Source of the DNA: Levilactobacillus angrenensis
GTDB lineage: Bacteria; Bacillota; Bacilli; Lactobacillales; Lactobacillaceae
Length of the DNA: 64,000 nt
Assembly: GCF_003946085.1 (NCBI RefSeq)
Contig: NZ_RHOB01000002.1
Span: 62,001-126,000, forward strand
Direction of reading: 5' to 3'
Positions 57,894 through 64,000 of the stretch are shown one piece after another (positions within the stretch are counted from its first letter, which is position 1; the number at the start of each line of letters is the position of its first letter). The notes below the pieces were generated by a model, which was given only the letters and a program-made list of their open reading frames with translations, made no database searches and was not told the origin of the DNA. A program made the position numbers and the translations under genes.

Positions 57894-59240
57894 TTAATCG
57901 GGTTGCGAATGACTAACCGATTTTCTACTGTTAAGTAGTCCTCTGGCTAACCCCCACCCAATCAAACAAGTCAGGATATCCGCGACGGGTTGTGCCCAAA
58001 TGATTCCGTGGTAACCGATTAGCCGTGCACCCAGTACGATGGCCAGGTAGAAGACGACCCCCTGCCGAGCAATGGACATGATAAAGGCGCCAATCGCCTT
58101 GCCGGTACTCTGGAAGACGGTCGTGTAAACCAGAACTGCTCCCACGAACGGTGTCGTCACCAGGAAGACCTGTAGCATGTAGGTCCCGGCAGTAATGACT
58201 GCCTTACTATGGAGGAATAAGCCAATGATCTGTGGTGCTAAGACCATCAGAATGACTGCTAGAATCAGTGCGTAGCCCACTTCGACCAGCAGATCAAAGT
58301 GCAGGATCTTTTTAAACCGCGCCATGTTCTTCGCCCCATAGGTGTAACCAATCAGTGGTTGAGCCCCAAAGGCAAAGCCGACCATGACCAGCATGATGAT
58401 CATGTAGACCTTCAACACGATGCCCATCGCCGCCACCTTGGTTGGCCCAAAAGCGATTAGGTAACGGTTTAAGACCGTGGTGCCAAACGCCTGCATCAGG
58501 TTGGTGATGGACCCTGGAATCCCAATGGCCAACACCTGCAGGACCCAGGCCCAACTAATCTTGCTCAACCGGGCATCAACTGAAATGACCTGACAGTAAC
58601 GTTTCGTCAAATACACCAGCGTGATTGCCGAGATGGTATAACCAATCACCGTCGCTAATGCCGCCCCGGCTGCACCCATGCCTGCAGAAAAGATCAAGAT
58701 GGGATCCAAAACAATCGTAATGACTGTCCCAATCATCGTGCCAGCCATGGACTGCGCCGCAAATCCTTCTGTCCGAATCAGATTACCTGGCACGATTGAA
58801 ACGATGATGGGCATCGCCCCAATGGCCATGATGCGGTAAAAGGCACTGGCATACGGGTACGTCGCCGGGGTCGCCCCCAACAGGTACAGGAACGGCCGCA
58901 TGAAGACCAGCAAAACCACAGTCGTGACCAAACCAATGATCACGGCACCATACAAGCAAAAACTGCTGACACGACGCCCTGTGGTGTAGGCTTTTTCTCC
59001 CAACAACCGAGAAATCAGCGAACTCCCACCCAACCCAAAGATATCACCAATCGCAATCAGCAGTGAAAACAGCGGCGTACACAACGCCACCCCGGCGACC
59101 AAATTGGTATTTTGGGTCTGGGACACGAAAAACGTATCCGCTAAATTGTAAATCATGCTGGCTACCATGGCTAAGACCACCGGCAAGGCCAGCTTAAAAT
59201 ACGCCCGCGGAATCGGGGCGTGTTCAAACAACTCTTCCAT
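57894..59240 (-). CDS. MATE family multidrug/cation antiporter
   Basis: Membrane transporter of 448 residues with 12 predicted helices in two homologous MatE halves (start PRAYFKLALPVVLAMVASMI; LADTFFVSQ in helix 1-2 region). Members export cationic drugs or metabolites using Na+ or H+. A lipid-like MOP role is unlikely at this length. It sits between fusA and rpsJ on the same strand, but a terminator follows fusA, so it probably has its own transcript. Substrate unknown. Confidence 0.9.
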   Translation of the reverse strand: MEELFEHAPIPRAYFKLALPVVLAMVASMIYNLADTFFVSQTQNTNLVAGVALCTPLFSLLIAIGDIFGLGGSSLISRLLGEKAYTTGRRVSSFCLYGAVIIGLVTTVVLLVFMRPFLYLLGATPATYPYASAFYRIMAIGAMPIIVSIVPGNLIRTEGFAAQSMAGTMIGTVITIVLDPILIFSAGMGAAGAALATVIGYTISAITLVYLTKRYCQVISVDARLSKISWAWVLQVLAIGIPGSITNLMQAFGTTVLNRYLIAFGPTKVAAMGIVLKVYMIIMLVMVGFAFGAQPLIGYTYGAKNMARFKKILHFDLLVEVGYALILAVILMVLAPQIIGLFLHSKAVITAGTYMLQVFLVTTPFVGAVLVYTTVFQSTGKAIGAFIMSIARQGVVFYLAIVLGARLIGYHGIIWAQPVADILTCLIGWGLARGLLNSRKSVSHSQPD

Positions 59241-59327
59241 AACTCACTCTCCAATTCCTTTTGGCACATGCGTGGTTATTATACCGCAATTTCTGTGGGT
59301 GATGCTAGGTGGTCTGGACTACGTTGC

Positions 59328-59372
59328 TTGAGCTGGCCGCCTACCGTGATAACCTTCAGTAATCACTAGCTT
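59328..59372 (-). repeat. Fragment of the dispersed repeat, copy F
   Basis: GAGCTGGCCGCCTACCGT at 59330-59347 is the exact reversed end of the structured module (compare 13247-13264 and 28634-28652). It is followed by a short GTGAT/ATCAC hairpin rather than the usual arms. The rest of the gap between the MATE gene and fusA (59241-59327, 59373-59487) shows no feature. Confidence 0.6.
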
Positions 59373-59487
59373 AACCAGCGCTGAATGCCAACGATCACTC
59401 ACGACAGCCACATACCTTGTAGGCATCCACTTCAGTTCGGTCCCCTTCTCGCCGCCGACTACTAGTGCCATCCAACCTTTCAAGACA

Positions 59488-59527
59488 AAATAAAAACGCC
59501 TAACCCGAAAGTTAGACGTTTCTTTTT
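59488..59527 (-). terminator. Terminator of the str operon after fusA
   Basis: On the minus strand AAACGTCTAAC pairs with GTTAGGCGTTTT around TTTCGG, then TTTATTTT. It lies about 15 nt past the fusA stop. Confidence 0.88.
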
Positions 59528-59541
59528 AAACAACAGACAGA

Positions 59542-61641
59542 CTAGTCTTCGACTGGAGTGCCGCCGTTCTTCTTGATAATGTCAGCTTGAACACTCTTAG
59601 GCGTTGGTTCGTAGTGATCAAACGTCATGGTAAATGTCCCACGACCTTGTGATGCAGAACGTAACGTCGTCGCGTAACCGAACATTTCGGATAACGGAAC
59701 GAATGAGTGAATCATTTGTGCGTTACCACGTGCTTCCATACCATCAACCTTACCACGACGAGCGGTAACTTGGCCCATGATATCACCCATGTATTCTTCA
59801 GGAACCAAAATATCAACCTTCATGATTGGTTCAAGAATAACAGGGCCAGCAGACTTAACAGCGTTCCGTAAAGCCAAGGAAGCGGCAACCTTGAAGGCTG
59901 CTTCACTAGAATCGACTTCATGGTAACTACCATCGTATAACTTGGCCTTAACATCAACCAATGGGTAACCGGCTAAGACACCGTTTGCCATGGCTTCTTG
60001 CAGACCTTGGTCAACTGAAGGGATAAATTCACGAGGAACAACCCCACCAACGATAGCGTCTTCGAATTCGTAACCCTTACCACGTTCGTTAGGGGTAAAT
60101 TCGATCCAAACGTCACCATATTGACCTTTACCACCAGATTGACGAACGAACTTACCTTGGACCTTAGTTGACTTCGTGAAGGCTTCACGGTAGGCAACTT
60201 GAGGGGCACCAATGTTAGCTTCAACCTTGAATTCACGCTTCATCCGGTCGATGATGATATCCAAGTGAAGTTCACCCATCCCAGCGATCAGCGTTTCACC
60301 AGTTTCAGGGTTAGTTTCAGCCTTGAAAGTTGGGTCTTCTTCAGAAAGCTTTTGTAAGGCGGTGTTCATCTTATCTTGGTCAGCCTTCGTCTTTGGTTCT
60401 ACGGCAACCTGGATAACTGGATCTGGGAAGTCCATAGATTCCAAATGTAATGGGTGATCTGGGTCGGTCAGAGAGTCACCAGTAGTGGTGTTCTTCAAAC
60501 CAATGGCCCCAGCGATATCACCGGAGAAGACTTCTGGAATTTCTTGACGGTGGTTAGAGTGCATTTGCAGCAAACGACCAACCCGTTCACGCTTGCCCTT
60601 CGTGGAGTTCAGCACGTAAGAACCAGCTTCCAGAGTACCGGAGTAAACCCGGATGTAAGTCAGACGACCAACGAATGGGTCAGTGGCAACCTTAAATGCT
60701 AAGGCAGCAAATGGCGCATCGTCATCGGCACGTAATTCAACGGCTTCGTCAGTGTCCGGAACAGTTGCGTTGTAAGGCTTAACATCCAATGGAGATGGTA
60801 AGTAGTCCACAACGGCGTCCATCAACATCTGAACACCCTTATCCTTGAAGGCAGAACCAGCGAAGACTGGGAATAATTCCAGCTTCAAGGTTGCCCGACG
60901 GATAGCGGCCTTTAATTCGTCCTTGGTGATTTCTTCACCTTCAAGGTACTTTTCCATGATTTCATCGTCAACGTCAGCGACGCTTTCGATCATTTCTTCA
61001 TGACGCTTTTCGGCTTCTTCCTTCATATCTGCAGGAATATCAACCGTATCCCATGAAGAACCTAATTCATCTTTATCGTAAACGTAGGCCTTCATTTCGA
61101 TCAAGTCAACGACACCTTGGAAGTTGTCTTCGGCACCGATAGCCATTTGTAAGGCTAAGGCGTTGGCTTGTAAGCGTTCGTGGATGGAGTTAACTGAGAA
61201 GTCGAAATCGGCACCCAGCTTATCCATCTTGTTAACGAACACGATACGTGGAACATCGAAATCTGAGGCTTGACGCCAAACAGTTTCGGTTTGAGGTTCA
61301 ACACCGGCTTGACCGTCTAAGACGGCTACGGCACCATCCAAGACACGCAGGGAACGTTCAACTTCAACAGTGAAGTCAACGTGTCCTGGGGTATCGATGA
61401 TGTTAATCCGGTGACCCTTCCATTCCGCAGTCGTAGCGGCAGAAGTGATCGTAATTCCCCGTTCTTGTTCTTGTTCCATCCAGTCCATTTGTGAAGCCCC
61501 ATCATGGGTTTCACCAATCTTATGGATTTTACCAGTATAATACAGGATACGCTCAGTAGTCGTCGTCTTCCCGGCATCGATGTGGGCCATGATACCGATG
61601 TTACGCGTCTTCTCAAGCGGAAATTCACGAGTATTAGCCAT
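59542..61641 (-). CDS. fusA: Elongation factor G
   Basis: GTPase that drives tRNA-mRNA translocation and, with RRF, ribosome recycling. 699 residues: G1 [13 protein letters not shown]2 region [13 protein letters not shown]3 DTPGHVDF, G4 [10 protein letters not shown]; then domain II and the C-terminal domains III-V. Third gene of the str operon; tuf is not adjacent. Two hairpins separate it from rpsG. Confidence 0.98.
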   Translation of the reverse strand: MANTREFPLEKTRNIGIMAHIDAGKTTTTERILYYTGKIHKIGETHDGASQMDWMEQEQERGITITSAATTAEWKGHRINIIDTPGHVDFTVEVERSLRVLDGAVAVLDGQAGVEPQTETVWRQASDFDVPRIVFVNKMDKLGADFDFSVNSIHERLQANALALQMAIGAEDNFQGVVDLIEMKAYVYDKDELGSSWDTVDIPADMKEEAEKRHEEMIESVADVDDEIMEKYLEGEEITKDELKAAIRRATLKLELFPVFAGSAFKDKGVQMLMDAVVDYLPSPLDVKPYNATVPDTDEAVELRADDDAPFAALAFKVATDPFVGRLTYIRVYSGTLEAGSYVLNSTKGKRERVGRLLQMHSNHRQEIPEVFSGDIAGAIGLKNTTTGDSLTDPDHPLHLESMDFPDPVIQVAVEPKTKADQDKMNTALQKLSEEDPTFKAETNPETGETLIAGMGELHLDIIIDRMKREFKVEANIGAPQVAYREAFTKSTKVQGKFVRQSGGKGQYGDVWIEFTPNERGKGYEFEDAIVGGVVPREFIPSVDQGLQEAMANGVLAGYPLVDVKAKLYDGSYHEVDSSEAAFKVAASLALRNAVKSAGPVILEPIMKVDILVPEEYMGDIMGQVTARRGKVDGMEARGNAQMIHSFVPLSEMFGYATTLRSASQGRGTFTMTFDHYEPTPKSVQADIIKKNGGTPVED

Positions 61642-61683
61642 GATTAATGTGTAACTCCTCTCAATTTGATCGTAGATTGTGCC

Positions 61684-61726
61684 AAAAAGTGACTACTAAA
61701 CATCGCAATTGATTTTAGTAGCCACT
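61684..61726 (-). terminator. Hairpin 2 between rpsG and fusA
   Basis: AGTGACTACTAAA (61688-61700) pairs with TTTAGTAGCCACT (61714-61726), and the minus strand continues with TTTTTGG. It is a terminator-like structure inside the str operon, closest to fusA. Confidence 0.7.
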
Positions 61727-61756
61727 CTCGATTAAAGGATTGCTCCTCTAAGCTAG

Positions 61757-61796
61757 AGTCAAAAATGTTAAAAAACACTCTGCTCTAACATTTTAT
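61757..61796 (-). terminator. Hairpin 1 between rpsG and fusA
   Basis: AAAATGTTA (61762-61770) and TAACATTTT (61786-61794) form a 9-bp AT-rich stem, followed by a T-rich tail on the minus strand. It lies 34 nt past the rpsG stop. Partial termination here could lower fusA relative to rpsL-rpsG unless fusA has its own promoter. Confidence 0.6.
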
Positions 61797-61829
61797 CACA
61801 CTGTAGGCATGGCAGTGCGATAGCTGCTC

Positions 61830-62300
61830 TTACCAGCGGTAGTGAGCGAAGGCACGGTTGGCATCTGCCATCCGGTGCGTATCTTCACGCTTCTTAACGG
61901 CAGCACCGGTGTTGTTAGCAGCGTCCATGATTTCACGAGCAAGCCGTTCAACCATGGTGTGTTCGCCACGTAAACGTGAGTACTGAACCATCCAACGAAG
62001 ACCTAAAGTGGTCCGACGATCTGGCCGAACTTCGATAGGAACTTGGTAGTTTGACCCACCAACACGCCGAGCCTTAACTTCCAAGACTGGCATAACATTC
62101 TTCATTGCTTCTTCGAAGACTTCCACTGGATCGTTACCAGTTTCGTTCTTAATGATGTCGAAGGCACCATAAATGATCTTAGTTGAAGTTCCACGTTTCC
62201 CATCCATCATCGTGTGGTTGATCAGACGAGTGACCAACTTTGAATTGTAAATTGGATCAGGAAGGACTTCACGCTTTTGTACGTTTCCTTTTCTAGGCAT
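61830..62300 (-). CDS. rpsG: 30S ribosomal protein S7
   Basis: Head assembly protein of 156 residues beside the E site, starting [23 protein letters not shown] 62300 with GGAGG upstream is used; a longer frame to 62354 adds an unrelated, cysteine-containing leader. It follows rpsL by 78 nt. Confidence 0.97.
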   Translation of the reverse strand: MPRKGNVQKREVLPDPIYNSKLVTRLINHTMMDGKRGTSTKIIYGAFDIIKNETGNDPVEVFEEAMKNVMPVLEVKARRVGGSNYQVPIEVRPDRRTTLGLRWMVQYSRLRGEHTMVERLAREIMDAANNTGAAVKKREDTHRMADANRAFAHYRW

Positions 62301-62378
62301 TGTTAATATCCTCCTTGAAATGCTGTTACAGGTCGGTTGACGGCAACCGTGCACCCGACCTTAATTTTGAGTCTCGGT

Positions 62379-62792
62379 CTAGCCCTTAGGCTTCTTAGTC
62401 CCGTACTTGGAACGACCTTGACGACGGTCAGTAACACCGGCAGTATCGAGAGCACCACGGATAATGTGGTAACGAACCCCAGGTAAATCCTTAACCCGGC
62501 CGCCCCGGATCAGCACAACACTATGTTCTTGCAGGTTGTGGCCAATACCAGGAATGTAAGCAGTCACTTCAATTAAGTTTGACAACCGCACACGTGCATA
62601 TTTACGTAAAGCAGAGTTAGGCTTCTTTGGTGTCATGGTACCGACACGCGTTGCAACCCCACGCTTTTGTGGAGCTGGATTCTTAACTTGAGCTTTTTTG
62701 AAACTGTTATACCCGTAGTTTAAAGCTGGGGCATCTGATTTAGAACTTTTAGATTTACGACCTTTACGCACCAATTGGTTGATAGTAGGCAT
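62379..62792 (-). CDS. rpsL: 30S ribosomal protein S12
   Basis: Decoding-centre protein of 137 residues. The conserved loops [19 protein letters not shown] and [17 protein letters not shown] are where streptomycin-resistance changes arise in other species; both read as wild type. First gene of the str operon. Confidence 0.98.
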   Translation of the reverse strand: MPTINQLVRKGRKSKSSKSDAPALNYGYNSFKKAQVKNPAPQKRGVATRVGTMTPKKPNSALRKYARVRLSNLIEVTAYIPGIGHNLQEHSVVLIRGGRVKDLPGVRYHIIRGALDTAGVTDRRQGRSKYGTKKPKG

Positions 62793-62968
62793 CTAAATAG
62801 TCCTCCTTTCCGTATACTTTCTAGAGTTATAAGTCCACACATCCAGGTGGTTCATTTTCCTGTAAAGAAAAAAGACGACCCAAATGGCGATTTAATTGAA
62901 GTGTCCTCCCCGCCGTCAGTCAGCATGTCTGGTAGTAAATACCCGAGACCTGTCTGCGAAAAGCACCT
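62793..62968 (-). promoter_or_regulatory. Long leader of the str operon with possible attenuator
   Basis: About 175 nt lie between the promoter and rpsL. On the minus strand GACGGCGGGG (62908-62917) and GGGTCGTC (62874-62881) could pair imperfectly, and TTTTTTC follows (62868-62873), which resembles a weak intrinsic terminator. Confidence 0.4.
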
Positions 62969-62973
62969 TGAAT

Positions 62974-63002
62974 AGAATACCATGCCAAAAAGCCCCTGTC
63001 AA
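62974..63002 (-). promoter_or_regulatory. Promoter of the str operon
   Basis: Minus-strand TTGACA (62997-63002), a 17-nt spacer and TATTCT (62974-62979). Confidence 0.8.
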
Positions 63003-63074
63003 CCAGCCTCTCCGCAATTTTGCAGAAACATTTCGCCCTTTTTTACGGAGTTGATGGATAGAGGTGAAATTTTC

Positions 63075-63722
63075 ATGACGATTATCCTATTCATTTACGG
63101 TGCTTGCCTGGGGTCGTGGTTAACCGCTATGGCCGACCGTTACGCAACTGGCGCATCGCCCATCTACCCAGCATCACACTGCGACACCTGTCAAACACCC
63201 TTGGCTTACTGGCAAATGGTGCCGGTGATCAGCTACCTGCTGTTGCGTGGCCGCTGCCACTATTGTCAGCAGCGAATTCCGCCGACGACACTATACCTTG
63301 AGATTGGTGCGGGGGGCTTGCTGACCATGCTCACGTCCACGACCGTCCGCCCATTACTGTGGCTGGGACTTTGGGGATTCGCGGCGCTGTGTGACGCGCG
63401 GACACAAAACTTTCCCGGTTGGGTAGTCTGGCTGGCCTGGCCACTAACGGTGTGGTCGCTGCCTTGGCCCACCATCATCCTGGCGACCTGCCTCTTACTG
63501 GGAGTTCAATTGCTCTGGCAACGTTGGCCTAATCCCTTGATTGGCGACGGGGATCTGGAACTGATTCTCGCCTACACCCTCTACTGGGGCGTCACCGCCA
63601 CCGCTCAATGGCTACTGGTCGCTAGCCTAGCAGCCTTATGTCGGGCACGCAACTATAAACGACTAGCATTTTTACCTTACTTGGTGAGTAGTGCCGTGGC
63701 CTGGTGGCTGATACGCAAATAG
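63075..63722 (+). CDS. comC: Prepilin peptidase (ComC/PilD type, A24 family)
   Basis: Membrane aspartic peptidase that cleaves and may methylate type IV prepilin-like competence pseudopilins. The N-terminal cytoplasmic insert has two CxxC zinc pairs (CDTCQTPL and CHYCQQRI). The catalytic aspartates lie in LCDARTQNFPG and the GDGD segment of LIGDGDLELI. About seven membrane segments in 215 residues. ATG 63075 follows GAGGTG; the frame open to 62982 crosses the str promoter. It is divergent from rpsL. The com pilin operon is not in the window. Confidence 0.9.
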   Translation: MTIILFIYGACLGSWLTAMADRYATGASPIYPASHCDTCQTPLAYWQMVPVISYLLLRGRCHYCQQRIPPTTLYLEIGAGGLLTMLTSTTVRPLLWLGLWGFAALCDARTQNFPGWVVWLAWPLTVWSLPWPTIILATCLLLGVQLLWQRWPNPLIGDGDLELILAYTLYWGVTATAQWLLVASLAALCRARNYKRLAFLPYLVSSAVAWWLIRK

Positions 63723-63753
63723 GCTTAAACTCAGAACTGAAGTAGCCTTTATG

Positions 63754-63880
63754 TGGTAATTCCCGGAACGGCAATATTCTGTCCACTAAAATTAGTGAAA
63801 CCCAGAGCCTGCGTCAACCAGAGATTCCAGCGGGTTGGTGATTATCAGCACCATTGGTTAGTCAAAGGCTGATTGCCAAT
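63754..63880 (+). repeat. Dispersed repeat, copy G (end segment and linker, no module)
   Basis: GGTAATTCCCG, CCACTAAAATTAGTG, AGAGCCTGCGTCA, GATTATCAGCA and GGTTAGTCAAAGG-CTGATTGCC match, in order, the reversed 29036-28972 flank of copy E and then the linker at 28792-28750. The structured body between them is missing, as also in copy B. 63881-63960 shows no feature. Confidence 0.7.
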
Positions 63881-63960
63881 CCTTACGCCATCAGTCGCGT
63901 AGTGACAATGTTTCTAGCTGATTTTCATCTTTCGACCTTTAGCTCAAATATGGTTGCATA

Positions 63961-63991
63961 GAAAAAGGACCCGCCATCTCTGACGAGTCCC
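63961..63991 (-). terminator. Terminator of an upstream minus-strand gene
   Basis: On the minus strand GGACTCGTCA pairs with TGGCGGGTCC (two G-T pairs), then TTTTTC. It would end a gene beyond the window; rpoC is the usual neighbour here (inference). Confidence 0.75.
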
Positions 63992-64000
63992 TGACCAGCA

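Noticed and set aside
38954-63002. tRNA or rRNA genes near the ribosomal protein clusters
   Set aside because: I looked for GGTTCGA-type T-loop arms and rRNA landmarks in the gaps and found none.

Overview
The window looks like a core chromosomal segment of a lactic acid bacterium of the family Lactobacillaceae. The evidence is the gene order (gatCAB, camS-ligA-pcrA, the S10/spc/alpha and str ribosomal clusters, rplM-rpsI behind truA and ecfAAT), strong AGGAGG-type ribosome binding sites, a zinc-ribbon S14, a T-box before asnA, and a cytochrome bd locus without other respiratory genes. Base composition in the genes is moderately GC-rich for the group, which fits a Levilactobacillus-like species, but the genus is an inference only. 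I see no rRNA or tRNA gene, no intact insertion sequence, prophage, origin or CRISPR array. Almost all genes lie on the minus strand.

Layout. 1-1000: two small divergent XRE regulators with clear promoters, a palindrome in one promoter and terminators on both sides. 1009-6800: gatC-gatA-gatB-dgkB-rlmD, one minus-strand transcription unit. 7233-12845: camS-ligA-pcrA. 13344-16315: a PurK-like ATP-grasp protein, xpt and menA, followed by a divergent polyprenyl diphosphate synthase (16575). 17636-24190: cydC and cydD, then cydB and cydA; together with MenA and the prenyl synthase this suggests a quinone-dependent, facultative respiratory module. 24390-28420: a 2-hydroxyacid dehydrogenase, an unknown two-gene unit, a lone rmlB and an LCP-family cell-wall ligase. 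29058-38700: lplA, an APC permease, an unknown gene with a small overlapping ORF, T-box-asnA, a TetR/nitronate monooxygenase pair, a 36-residue small protein, ktrB-ktrA and an exported protein. 38954-57830: ecfA1-ecfA2-ecfT-truA-rplM-rpsI and the whole run from rpsJ to rplQ, including secY, adk, infA and rpoA. 57894-63002: a MATE transporter and the str operon (rpsL-rpsG-fusA). 63075-63722: a prepilin peptidase on the plus strand.

The most unusual content is not a gene. At least eight intergenic places carry copies, deletion derivatives or fragments of one modular repeat family of about 190-400 bp. In full copies (about 6845-7036, 13071-13266, 21336-21524) an 18-bp outer stem closes over three internal hairpins, like a cloverleaf. 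The outer stems differ between copies, but both arms change together, so pairing is kept. A near-identical linker of about 110 bp joins modules at two sites (12963-13072 and 28698-28792). One copy (28651-28687) has lost its whole interior and is now a 37-nt near-perfect palindrome. I cannot match this family to a named element by eye; it is the best candidate here for an undescribed structured RNA or mobile repeat.

All coordinates, promoters and hairpins were read by eye; no search or folding program was run.
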